From BS750m-G62 sp964577175 (GTDB taxonomy: Bacteria; Planctomycetota; Phycisphaerae; FEN-1346): a stretch of DNA of 15,694 bases. The translations under genes were made by a program, and so were the position numbers. Positions 1-6,438 of this stretch are shown piece by piece. The stretch's first letter is position 1; the number at the start of each line of letters is the position of its first letter. The notes under the pieces are model-generated. The model ran no database searches, was not told the DNA's origin, and was given only the letters and a program-made list of their open reading frames with translations. The stretch spans positions 1-15,694 of the forward strand of contig CAZNYC010000098.1 in the NCBI GenBank assembly GCA_964577175.1. Reading direction: 5' to 3'.

Positions 1-1154
1 CCCGTGATGTTCGCCATCAGGATGCCCGCCGGGATGACCACGAAGTCCGACTCGCAGAACGCCAGGTACCCGTCGTCGTTCAGGGTGGAGAGCGTCAGGC
101 AGGCGGTCGTGTCGGCCACCCGCATGATGGTGCCCATGCACGCGTTGACGGTGATGGCCTTGCTGCCGGCCTTGGCCATGAGGCGGCGGAAGACGTCGTC
201 GAGCAGGAAGCACCCTTCGACGTGCGCCTTCTTCGTCTCCATGCTGACGCCGGAGCCCGCCAGGTACGCCGCGGCGCGGTCGCGGGCGCGGCGGCAGGTT
301 TCCTCGTCGGCCTTGGCCTCCTTCAGGAGTTTGCCGAGGTCGTCGTAGGAAACGGTCTGGAGATCCATCTTCCACTTGGCGCGTGCGAGGTCCGGCGCGT
401 TCGGCGTGGCCCAGCCGGCCGGTCCGCCGATGCAGACGATGCTCGATCCGAGCGTGTTCTTCAGGCCGCAGAGCGCCCGCATCCGCCACGCCAGGTCGTC
501 CTGCTTGTCGATGACCACGTCGGAGAAGTCGACGCCCTCGGTCTTGAGGGAATCGGAGTGCTGGCGGAGGTAACGCGGCGAGATGATTTCGTACCACAGG
601 TACAACGGCCCGGACCGATGGCGGAGGAAGAAGATGACGTCCTTGCCGGTGTCGACCGCCGCCTTGAAGGTGCTCTGCGGCCCGCCGGCGGCGTAGACGA
701 CGATGGCGTCGGCCCGGTCGAGGTCGCCGACGGCCTTCAGTTCGTTCGGGTTCCGGACGGGCGAGACGGGGAGGAAGTCGACGGGGAAGTCGGCGTCGCT
801 CTTGAGTTTCTCGAGTTCGCCCGTAATGCGGCGGACCTCGGCGTCGGCCTGCTCCTGCGTCTGGATGCCGCCCCAGGGGCGCCAACTCGACTTCGGCCGC
901 GGCTTGTACGTGGCGTAGGCGAAGACGGGTTTGACGAGGATGGGCTTTCGCGGCGGGGCGGCGGGCGCGAGGTCGCCGGCCTTCCCCTCCCTCAGCGAGG
1001 ACCAGTTGCACCCGGCCATGGCGGCGGCGCTGAACGCCACGCCCGTGGCCGCGAGGAACTTCCGCCGCGACACGCCGCCCGGATCGCCGCGTTCACCCCC
1101 GCAGCAGCAGTGCAGGTGTCCGTGTTCGCAACCGGCAGGGTCGTGGCTGGACAT
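1..1154 (-). CDS. Tat-exported putative lipoprotein with sugar-isomerase-like C-terminal region (partial, C-terminus off left edge)
   Basis: The reading frame runs from ATG at 1154 leftwards to the window edge without a stop (384 codons visible). The start is supported by a strong AAGGAGG Shine-Dalgarno at 1161-1167. Residues 1-28 are a Cys/His-rich leader (Cys at 9, 16, 17, 18; His at 4, 11, 13, 15). A twin-arginine motif SRRKF follows at 29-33, then a hydrophobic stretch ending in AMAGC, a plausible lipobox with C49 as the lipidated residue. The mature part has a Rossmann-like segment (DAIVVYAAGG). Its visible end (CLTLSTLNDDGYLAFCESD) resembles the C-terminal part of L-fucose/L-arabinose isomerase-like proteins, where a Glu-Asp or similar pair contributes to the metal site. 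Family membership is inferred from this resemblance, and catalytic activity is not assured. It is probably exported folded and anchored to the membrane. The next gene upstream on the same strand is the oxidoreductase, about 210 bp away across a repeat element. Confidence 0.75.
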   Translation of the reverse strand, partial: MSSHDPAGCEHGHLHCCCGGERGDPGGVSRRKFLAATGVAFSAAAMAGCNWSSLREGKAGDLAPAAPPRKPILVKPVFAYATYKPRPKSSWRPWGGIQTQEQADAEVRRITGELEKLKSDADFPVDFLPVSPVRNPNELKAVGDLDRADAIVVYAAGGPQSTFKAAVDTGKDVIFFLRHRSGPLYLWYEIISPRYLRQHSDSLKTEGVDFSDVVIDKQDDLAWRMRALCGLKNTLGSSIVCIGGPAGWATPNAPDLARAKWKMDLQTVSYDDLGKLLKEAKADEETCRRARDRAAAYLAGSGVSMETKKAHVEGCFLLDDVFRRLMAKAGSKAITVNACMGTIMRVADTTACLTLSTLNDDGYLAFCESDFVVIPAGILMANIT

Positions 1155-1160
1155 GGTCGG

Positions 1161-1167
1161 CCTCCTT
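1161..1167 (-). promoter_or_regulatory. Strong Shine-Dalgarno fixing the start of the Tat lipoprotein gene
   Basis: On the minus strand AAGGAGG lies 6 nt before the ATG at 1154. It is the best ribosome binding site in the left half and confirms that the Cys/His-rich leader before the twin-arginine motif is translated. Confidence 0.75.
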
Positions 1168-1192
1168 ATCGGCGTCTCAGAAACCCCCGAGT

Positions 1193-1331
1193 TGTCATTC
1201 CGAGCGAGCGAAGCGAGCCGAGGAATCTCGCCTTGGCCGTTGACGTCTTGTTTTTCGCACGGCGAGATTTCCTGCGGGCACTCGGGATACAGCACTCCAC
1301 TCGGCCCTGAAGGGCCTCGGTCGAAATGACA
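1193..1331. repeat. Palindromic repeat family 1, copy A (139 bp)
   Basis: The element begins TGTCATTC and ends AAATGACA, so the ends form imperfect terminal inverted repeats. Inside are a second inverted pair (GGAATCTCGCC near 1220 and GGCGAGATTTCC near 1261) and a small hairpin GGCCCT-GA-AGGGCC next to the right end. Copies B (3292-3392) and C (10730-10830) share this plan but are 101 bp. It fills most of the gap between the oxidoreductase stop and the Tat lipoprotein start. No transposase is encoded, so it is either a mobilised-in-trans miniature element or a structured extragenic repeat. Confidence 0.7.
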
Positions 1332-1364
1332 TCGTGGCAGCACTGTGCCTTTCGCCGCACCAGT

Positions 1365-2528
1365 TTACGGCGCCAGGGCGGGCACGTCCAGCCATCGTCG
1401 CTCGCGGGAGGCACGCCGGCCGACCTCGGCGAGTTGGACGCCCTTCGCCCCTTCCAGCAGCGTCCACGGGAACGGTTCGTCCGCCGCCACGTGCCGAAGG
1501 AACCACTCCCACTGCACCTTGAAGGCGTTGTCGAACGCGGCGTCGGAATCGACCTCTTTCCAACCCGCCCAGAAGTCGACCGGCTGCGGCACGTCCGGGT
1601 TCCACACCGGCCGGGGCGTGTCGGCGAGGGACTGGACGCGGCAGTCGCGGAGACCCGCCACGGCCGAGCCGTCCGTCCCGTCCACCTGGAGCACCAGCAA
1701 ATCATCCCGCCGCACGCGCGTGCACCAGGACGAGTTCATCTGGACGACGACGGGGCCGTCGCCGACCTCGAAGATGGCGTAGGCGGCATCGTCGGCGGTG
1801 CAGTCGTACGGCTCGCCGTTCTCGTCCCACCGGCGGGGGATGTGCGTGGCCCCGCGGCAGGCGACGCTGTGGACGTCGCCGAAGAGGTGATCCAGCACGT
1901 ACCGCCAGTGGCAGAACATATCGACGATGATGCTGCCGCCGTCTTCGGCCCGGTAGTTCCACGAGGGGCGCTGCGGCGGCTGGTCGGGATCCTCGCCCGT
2001 GAAGACCCAGTACCCGAACTCGCCCCGCACCGAGAGGATGCGGCCGAAGAACCCGTCGTCGATGAGGTGCTTCAGTTTCACGAGGCCCGGCAGCCACAGT
2101 TTGTCCTGCACGACGCCGTGCTTGACGCCGGCGTCGCGAGCGAGGCTGTACAGTTCGTACGCTTCGTCGGTGGTGGTGGCCGTGGGCTTCTCGCAGTAGA
2201 CGTGCTTGCCGGCGGCAAGGGCCTTGCGGACGCATTCGGCCCGCAGAGAAGTAGAAAGCGCGTCGAAGTAGACGGGCAGCGACGCATCGGCCAGGGCCTC
2301 GTCCAGGTCCGTCGTCCAGCGGAACGGACCGTGCTCGGCGCTAAGGGCCTCGAGTTTCTTCGGGTTCCGGCCGACGAGGACGGGCTCGGGCATGACGGTC
2401 CGCCCGTCGGCGGTGGCGACGCCGCCCTGCTCGCGGATGGCCAGAATGGACCGCACGAGGTGCTGGTTCGTGCCCATCCGGCCGGTGACGCCGTTCATGA
2501 TAATGCCGAGGGGTTCGGTGTCGGGCAT
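1365..2528 (-). CDS. Gfo/Idh/MocA-family NAD(P)-dependent oxidoreductase
   Basis: A 387-residue protein predicted to oxidise or reduce a sugar, polyol or related hydroxy compound with NAD(P). The N-terminus has a Rossmann nucleotide-binding turn with an unusual NGVTGRMG sequence (residues 12-19). The family hallmark CEKP is at 112-115, followed by the substrate-side helix around GGSIIVDMFCHWRY (197-210), where D203 and H207 sit in the position of the conserved catalytic Asp/His segment. Length is normal for the family. The frame is open to an upstream Met at 2582, but that start lies in a tandem repeat. I chose the Met at 2528, whose next residues PDTEPLGIIMNG begin the fold and which has AAGG upstream. 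The substrate cannot be read from the sequence. The cupin gene lies upstream on the same strand, 268 bp away, and the two may serve one catabolic step. Confidence 0.9.
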   Translation of the reverse strand: MPDTEPLGIIMNGVTGRMGTNQHLVRSILAIREQGGVATADGRTVMPEPVLVGRNPKKLEALSAEHGPFRWTTDLDEALADASLPVYFDALSTSLRAECVRKALAAGKHVYCEKPTATTTDEAYELYSLARDAGVKHGVVQDKLWLPGLVKLKHLIDDGFFGRILSVRGEFGYWVFTGEDPDQPPQRPSWNYRAEDGGSIIVDMFCHWRYVLDHLFGDVHSVACRGATHIPRRWDENGEPYDCTADDAAYAIFEVGDGPVVVQMNSSWCTRVRRDDLLVLQVDGTDGSAVAGLRDCRVQSLADTPRPVWNPDVPQPVDFWAGWKEVDSDAAFDNAFKVQWEWFLRHVAADEPFPWTLLEGAKGVQLAEVGRRASRERRWLDVPALAP

Positions 2529-2561
2529 GGGGGACCTTGCGCTGTTCAAGGAGGGTTGACT

Positions 2562-2647
2562 TGTCTTTCGAGCCGGCCTCACGTGCCGTTCGAGCCGTGC
2601 TGGGTTGCCCTTCGAGCGGCTTTACTTGCCGTTCGAGCCGGCCGCGG
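2562..2647. repeat. Four-unit 22-bp imperfect tandem array upstream of the oxidoreductase
   Basis: Units start at 2562, 2584, 2606 and 2627 (spacing 22, 22, 21). Each contains the core TGCCSTTCGAGCSG, read on the plus strand, with a variable tail. The array sits about 34-120 bp upstream of the chosen oxidoreductase start (minus strand), so it could be a cluster of regulator sites or simply a degenerate repeat. Unit periodicity is seen directly; function is not. Confidence 0.6.
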
Positions 2648-2769
2648 AAGCAGCCATTCATCTTCATCCGCCGTGGCACGTGCCATGCCCGATGGCGATG
2701 ACCGGCTGCTCCCGCAGCGGGCTCGGACGGCGTCTTTGCGTGGCGCGCCTCTTGATGCGCGACGGCGCA

Positions 2770-2792
2770 GCGGGTGCGGTGACCCGCCGCGC
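2770..2792 (-). repeat. Hairpin repeat family 2, copy 1
   Basis: Read on the minus strand, this 23-mer (GCGCGGCGGGT...ACCCGC) differs from the copy at 5681-5703 at one base. It folds as a 6-bp stem GCGGGT/ACCCGC with a 6-nt loop. It lies just downstream of the cupin stop. There is no T-tract, so it is not an ordinary intrinsic terminator. Confidence 0.6.
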
Positions 2793-2796
2793 ATCC

Positions 2797-3246
2797 TCAT
2801 TCCTCCGGCGCGTCGGTGCACTGGGGGCGGGCGCCGTCGGGCAGCGGGGGCACGTCGACGCCGGCCTCGGGCAGCGTGCCGGCCAGTTCCTGCCGCCAGT
2901 GCGCCACATCGCCCGCCGGCCCGTAGACGTACAGGAAGACGGCCGGCCCGGGGCCGACGTTGGTGATCTGGTGAAACTCGCCCGGCGGGATGTAGACCGC
3001 CTGCCCGCCGGAGAGCACCTGCCGCTCCTCGCCGAGGCACATCTCGCACTGGCCGGTGATAAGGAAGTAAACCTCCTCGCTCTCCTGGTTGTGCCAGGGC
3101 ACCTGGCCGCCGTCCGGATCGAGCGTGACGTACCCCATCGAGAAATGCTCGCACTGGATGGGGGCCGGGCCGCCCACGAGATTCTGCGTGCGGCGGCGGG
3201 CGGGGTAGCGCCGGCCGTCGATATCGGAGAGGTCGGAGATGATCAT
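2797..3246 (-). CDS. Small single-domain cupin protein
   Basis: A 149-residue protein with one cupin barrel. Motif 1 is WHNQESEEVYFLITG (51-65), giving candidate metal ligands H52, Q54 and E58; Gln replaces the usual second His. Motif 2, GGQAVYIPPGEFHQITN (80-96), supplies H92. Cupins of this size are small-molecule isomerases, dioxygenases or sensors, often next to sugar metabolism genes. The frame is open to a Met at 3297, but that codon lies inside repeat copy B. The Met at 3246 (MIISDLSDID) has a GGGGA upstream and starts the conserved part, so I chose it. It is oriented towards the oxidoreductase and probably functionally linked. The specific substrate is unknown. Confidence 0.85.
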   Translation of the reverse strand: MIISDLSDIDGRRYPARRRTQNLVGGPAPIQCEHFSMGYVTLDPDGGQVPWHNQESEEVYFLITGQCEMCLGEERQVLSGGQAVYIPPGEFHQITNVGPGPAVFLYVYGPAGDVAHWRQELAGTLPEAGVDVPPLPDGARPQCTDAPEE

Positions 3247-3291
3247 GGAAGTCCCCAAACAACCGACCAGGGGCAAGCGGCCGAAAACCGA

Positions 3292-3392
3292 TGCCATGCC
3301 GAGGTCCCGCTTGCGGGGCCGAAGAGTCCCGCCGTGCGAACGGCATCGAGGCGAGATTCTTCGTCGCGGCTCCGCCGCTCCTCAGAATGACA
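3292..3392. repeat. Palindromic repeat family 1, copy B (101 bp)
   Basis: In opposite orientation this element aligns along its length with copy C at 10730-10830. Shared features are GAGGTCCCGC...GCGGG.CCGAAG at the left, GGCGAGATTCTTCGTCGCGGC in the middle and CCTCAGAATGACA at the right. Its left terminus (TGCCATGCCGAGG) is a decayed version of TGTCATTCTGAGG, with three changes. It separates the cupin from the ferritin genes, and part of it has been read as an N-terminal extension of the cupin. Confidence 0.75.
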
Positions 3393-3471
3393 CCCTACTC
3401 GCAGCCAACGCCAGAATGCGTCTGTGGGCGGTGGGCCGGGAAGTCGCCGCGCGGGAAGCAGCGTCGTCGTG

Positions 3472-3966
3472 TCAGTCGCCGGAGCCACCCTCGTCCGCCG
3501 ACCCGCCCACGAGCGTGGCCAGGTACGCGTCGCCGTGCTTGGCCAAGTGGTCGCCGATGGTGTCGAACAGGTCCACGTGGCCCTCTTCCTCGGCCAGGAT
3601 GCGGATGAAGAGTTGGGCGGTCGTGCGGTCGCCGGCCTCTTCGCAGGCGCGGGCGGCGGAGTTATACATCGCCACGGCCTGCTGCTCCAGGGCCACGTCG
3701 GCCTCGAGCATCTCGGGGATGCTCATGCCCTTCTTGATCTCGGCGTCGGGCTGGCTCGTCGGCTCCCCGCCCAGGAACAGGATGCGCTCGGCGAAGTCCT
3801 CGGCGTGCTTCATCTCCTGGATGCCGACGTCCTTGACCGCGTCGGCGAGTTTGCCGACGTCGCCGTCCTCCAGTTCGTAATGCTGGGCCATGTACGTCCA
3901 GATGGCGGTGAGTTCGCGTGCGCGGCCCTTGTTGAGCCAGTCGATGGCTACCTGCGTGTCACCCAT
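3472..3966 (-). CDS. bfr: Bacterioferritin-like iron-storage/ferroxidase protein 1
   Basis: A 164-residue four-helix ferritin-like protein. It has all six diiron ligands at the positions known for E. coli bacterioferritin: E18, E51, H54, E94, E127 and H130. M52, the equivalent of the inter-subunit heme ligand, is also kept (motif QEMKHA). It would oxidise Fe(II) and store iron as a mineral core in a 24-subunit shell, with possible heme b at the dimer interface. The start is supported by GGAGG about 7 nt before the ATG at 3966. The tail after DAYLATL is short and Gly/Asp-rich. The paralogue at 4089-4574 is about 60 % identical over 139 aligned residues by hand alignment. A hairpin terminator between the two suggests partly separate transcription. 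A DPS-like or encapsulated-ferritin role is less likely. Confidence 0.9.
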   Translation of the reverse strand: MGDTQVAIDWLNKGRARELTAIWTYMAQHYELEDGDVGKLADAVKDVGIQEMKHAEDFAERILFLGGEPTSQPDAEIKKGMSIPEMLEADVALEQQAVAMYNSAARACEEAGDRTTAQLFIRILAEEEGHVDLFDTIGDHLAKHGDAYLATLVGGSADEGGSGD

Positions 3967-4032
3967 AGCGTCCCTCCGAATCGTGCCGGCGTCGGGTCCG
4001 GCGTCGGCCTTGCCCGTTCGCCGACGGTCGCG

Positions 4033-4066
4033 AAGAAACGGCCGCCCGGTCTCGGCCAGGCGGCCG
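4033..4066 (-). terminator. Intrinsic terminator after bacterioferritin 2
   Basis: On the minus strand an 8-bp perfect GC stem (CGGCCGCC 4039-4046 pairing with GGCGGCCG 4059-4066, 12-nt loop) is followed at once by TTTCTT. It lies about 23 bp past the stop of the upstream ferritin gene. The T-tract is short but the geometry is right. Confidence 0.6.
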
Positions 4067-4088
4067 GGTCGGGTTGCCGGTGGTCCGG

Positions 4089-4574
4089 TTACTCGGCCTC
4101 GCCGCCGGTCAGGGTCGCGAGGTAGGCGTCGCCGAGTTTCTCGATGTGGTCCAGGACGTTCTGGAAGTCGTCGATATGCTCCTCCTCGTCCTGGAGCAGT
4201 TGCTGGAAGAGGCGCTTCGACGTGTGGTCGCCCGCCTGGGCGCAGGCCATGGCCGAATCGTTGTACATGTCGATGGCGCCCTGCTCGAGCGCGACGTCGC
4301 GCCGGAGCATGTCGGCGATGTCCTGGCCCTTCTTGACCTCGCCGTCCGGCTTGTACACGGGCACCCCCTGGAGGTACAGGATGCGTTCGGCGAGTTGCTC
4401 AGCGTGGTCCATCTCCTGGATGGCGATGTCCTTCATGCGCTTGGCCAGTTTCCCGTAATCGCCGTCCTCGAGTTCGTAGTGATGGGCCATGTACTGGAGG
4501 ATGGCGGTCAGTTCGGCCGACCGAGCCTGGTTCAGCAGGTCGATGACCTTCTTGCGGTCTTCAGCGGTGCTCAT
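4089..4574 (-). CDS. bfr: Bacterioferritin-like iron-storage/ferroxidase protein 2
   Basis: A 161-residue paralogue of the preceding ferritin. The diiron ligands are E21, E54, H57, E97, E130 and H133, and the heme-type methionine is M55 (QEMDHA). The spacing matches the first copy with a three-residue shift. The ATG at 4574 has a clear AGGAG about 8 nt upstream, so I rejected the longer frame up to 4697, whose extra residues are basic and non-conserved. A good sigma70-like promoter lies at 4657-4685. The two subunits could form one mixed shell, as two-subunit bacterioferritins do in some bacteria; here neither copy has lost its ligands. No iron-regulator box was recognised in the leader. Confidence 0.92.
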   Translation of the reverse strand: MSTAEDRKKVIDLLNQARSAELTAILQYMAHHYELEDGDYGKLAKRMKDIAIQEMDHAEQLAERILYLQGVPVYKPDGEVKKGQDIADMLRRDVALEQGAIDMYNDSAMACAQAGDHTSKRLFQQLLQDEEEHIDDFQNVLDHIEKLGDAYLATLTGGEAE

Positions 4575-4656
4575 CGTTTCTCCTCTCGTCGGAATGCGGG
4601 ATGGTCGGAACGTCCCCCGGCCGGGGCCCGTGTCGGCAACCGGCCCGATAGTCCTA

Positions 4657-4685
4657 CTTTTAGGGCCCCGGCGGGTCCACGTCAA
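4657..4685 (-). promoter_or_regulatory. Sigma70-like promoter for the ferritin genes
   Basis: On the minus strand TTGACG (4680-4685) and TAAAAG (4657-4662) are separated by 17 nt. They match 5 of 6 and 4 of 6 consensus positions. Transcription would start about 75 nt before the ferritin ATG at 4574, just after the ftsY stop. Confidence 0.5.
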
Positions 4686-4724
4686 GGGTCTTGGCACTTC
4701 GCCGGGATGGCCGCACGGGACGCC

Positions 4725-5657
4725 TCACGCTTCCCCGCCGCCGAACAGCGCCTCGACGAACGTCTCCGGGTCGAACGGGGCGACGTCGTCCGGCCCCTCG
4801 CCCACGCCCACGAACTTGACGGGGATGCCGAGTTCCTTCCGGATGGCCAGCACGATGCCCCCCTTGGCCGTCCCGTCCAGTTTCGCCAGGAACACGCCCG
4901 TCACATCGACGGCGTCGCCGAACTGCCGGGCCTGGACGACGGCGTTCTGGCCGGTCGTGGCGTCGAGCACCAGGAGCACCTCGTGCGGGGCGCCCGGGAC
5001 CTTCTTGCCGAGCACCTTCCGGATTTTCCCGAGTTCCCGCATCAGGTTGTCCTGGGTATGCAGGCGACCGGCGGTGTCGACCAGCAGGTAATCGGCCCCG
5101 CGCGAGACGGCGGCCTCGGCGGCGTCGTACGCCACCGCGCCGGGGTCGGCCCCCATCTGGTGATGAATCATGTCGGCCCCGACCCGCTCGCTCCAGATTT
5201 TGAGTTGGTGGTCGGCCGCCGCCCGGAAGGTGTCGCAGGCGGCCAGGAGCACCTCCTGCCCCTCGCGCATGAGCAGCCGGGCCAGGCGGGCGACGGCCGT
5301 CGTCTTCCCGCTCCCGTTCACCCCCGCCACCATGACGACGGTGGGCCCGTCCGGGTTGCGGGCGAGCGAGCGGTCGGCCTCGCCCATGCTCTCGGCCAGG
5401 TCCTGCTTGATGATGGCGAGCGGATCGTCGTCCGGGCCGATGGTGCGGTCGCGGTACCGGGCCTCCAGGTCCTCCACGATGTGCCGCGTGGCCGCCACGC
5501 CCACGTCGCCGAGGATAAGGGTTTCCTCGAGTTCCTCCAGGAACGCGGCATCGACCTTCCGGCCAACGCGGAAGAGGTCCCGCACGCCGTCGGCGAGTTT
5601 GGACCGGGTCTTGGAGAGCCCGGACGACAGTTTGCCCAACCACTTCTTGAAGACCAT
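4725..5657 (-). CDS. ftsY: Signal recognition particle receptor FtsY
   Basis: A 310-residue SRP-family GTPase that docks SRP-bound ribosomes at the inner membrane for co-translational insertion. After a basic amphipathic N-terminal helix (KKWLGKLSSGL) come the helical N domain (about 15-100) and the G domain. The latter shows G1 GVNGSGKTT (112-120), DTFRAAA (142-148), G3 DTAGRLHT (194-201), AKLDGTAKGG (258-267) and the closing GVGEGPDDVAPFD. There is no acidic A domain, so this is the short NG form and membrane contact would rest on the N-terminal helix. The frame extends far upstream, but the Met at 5657 is where the conserved helix begins and has GGAG nine nt before it. Met at 5672 is a possible alternative. 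nusB lies upstream across a repeat-filled 239-bp gap. Confidence 0.95.
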   Translation of the reverse strand: MVFKKWLGKLSSGLSKTRSKLADGVRDLFRVGRKVDAAFLEELEETLILGDVGVAATRHIVEDLEARYRDRTIGPDDDPLAIIKQDLAESMGEADRSLARNPDGPTVVMVAGVNGSGKTTAVARLARLLMREGQEVLLAACDTFRAAADHQLKIWSERVGADMIHHQMGADPGAVAYDAAEAAVSRGADYLLVDTAGRLHTQDNLMRELGKIRKVLGKKVPGAPHEVLLVLDATTGQNAVVQARQFGDAVDVTGVFLAKLDGTAKGGIVLAIRKELGIPVKFVGVGEGPDDVAPFDPETFVEALFGGGEA

Positions 5658-5680
5658 GCTGCGTGGCTCCATCCCTTTCT

Positions 5681-5758
5681 GCGCGGCGGGTCTCCGCACC
5701 CGCCACGATTGAATCGGCACCGCCGACTCTGCGCCGTGGGTACGGAGACCCACCGCGC
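5681..5758. repeat. Inverted pair of hairpin repeat family 2 (copies 2 and 3)
   Basis: The left arm 5681-5703 and the reverse complement of the right arm 5736-5758 agree at 20 of 23 positions. Each arm alone is a hairpin, GCGGGT/ACCCGC on the left and GTGGGT/ACCCAC on the right. The C-to-T change in one side of the stem is matched by G-to-A in the other, which keeps pairing. The pair lies between nusB and ftsY. Right of it are a GTTCGACTTCGCTC motif near 5787 and a 7-bp GAAA-loop hairpin at 5819-5836, so nearly the whole gap is repeat-derived. Confidence 0.7.
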
Positions 5759-5818
5759 TCCGTCGTGTGCCACGGCCGGCCCGTTCGACTTCGCTCGGGG
5801 CATGCCGTGCCCGGCCAT

Positions 5819-5836
5819 GCGCGCCGAAAGGCGCGC
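5819..5836. other. Perfect 7-bp hairpin with GAAA tetraloop in the nusB-ftsY gap
   Basis: GCGCGCC pairs with GGCGCGC around a GNRA-type GAAA loop. There is no T-run on either strand, so it is more likely an mRNA stability or processing element, or part of the repeat cluster, than a terminator. Confidence 0.45.
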
Positions 5837-5896
5837 GCCCCGCAAGCGGGCCGGCGAACACGAACCGTTTCGCGCGGACCCGGCCGACCTCGGCGC

Positions 5897-6361
5897 TCAC
5901 GCGCCGGCACCCCCGTCGCGGTCGCCGTCGCCTTCGGCCTCCGCCACGAGGCCCTGCTCGCGGGCCAGGCGCAGCACCCTGTCGAGCACGCCGTTGACGA
6001 ACCCCGACGCCTCGGCCGTGCTGAACGCCTTCGCCAGTTCGATGGCCTGGTCGATCGAGACGCGTTCGGGGATATCCGGGGCCTCGCAGATTTCCCACGC
6101 GGCCAGGCGAAGGATGTTCCGGTCGACGGCGGCCATGCGGGCCACGTGCCAGTGCTCGGCGGCTTCCTCGATGAGGCGGTCGGCTGCCTCTCGCCAGCCC
6201 CAGGCGCCCTCGGCCAGCCGCCGCGCGAAGAAGTACGTTTCCGGATCGCGCGTGCTGCCGCGCAGAAAATCCACCGTCTCGGCGTCCCACGCCTCGCCCC
6301 GCACGTCCAACTGGTACAGGGCCTGGAGGGCCATCTGGCGTGCCCGCTCGCGTCGCTTCAT
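5897..6361 (-). CDS. nusB: Transcription antitermination factor NusB
   Basis: A 154-residue all-helical NusB. NusB binds boxA RNA with NusE/S10 and supports rRNA transcription antitermination. Recognisable family features are the basic N-terminus RRERARQMALQALYQLD (3-19), the central VDRNILRLAAWE and IPERVSIDQAIELAKAFS, and the C-terminal SGFVNGVLDRVL. The tail is Asp/Gly-rich and not conserved. The ATG at 6361 begins exactly where the family begins; the Shine-Dalgarno is weak and distant (GGAG about 13 nt upstream). It follows ribH in the same direction with a 191-bp repeat-bearing gap, in place of the tight spacing common elsewhere. Confidence 0.95.
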   Translation of the reverse strand: MKRRERARQMALQALYQLDVRGEAWDAETVDFLRGSTRDPETYFFARRLAEGAWGWREAADRLIEEAAEHWHVARMAAVDRNILRLAAWEICEAPDIPERVSIDQAIELAKAFSTAEASGFVNGVLDRVLRLAREQGLVAEAEGDGDRDGGAGA

Positions 6362-6414
6362 GACAAAGACCGGCTCCGACCAGACACAGAGGGAAGACGA
6401 GGGGCGACGGGGGC

Positions 6415-6438
6415 CACGGCCGGTCTTGCCCGGCCGTG
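6415..6438. other. Strong hairpin between ribH and nusB
   Basis: CACGGCCGG (6415-6423) pairs perfectly with CCGGCCGTG (6430-6438) around TCTTGC, a 9-bp stem. It lies in the ribH-nusB gap without a T-tract on the minus strand. A related CACGGCCGG string appears near 5770 in the nusB-ftsY gap, which suggests a recurrent extragenic palindrome. Confidence 0.45.

Noticed and set aside
1365..2528. DapB (dihydrodipicolinate reductase), suggested by NGVTGRMG near the N-terminus.
   Set aside because: The protein is too long, has CEKP and the Gfo/Idh/MocA C-terminal sheet, and lacks the DapB catalytic motif.
2529..2582. Upstream start for the oxidoreductase at 2582.
   Set aside because: It lies in the 22-bp tandem array and adds 18 non-conserved residues; the Met at 2528 fits the family start.
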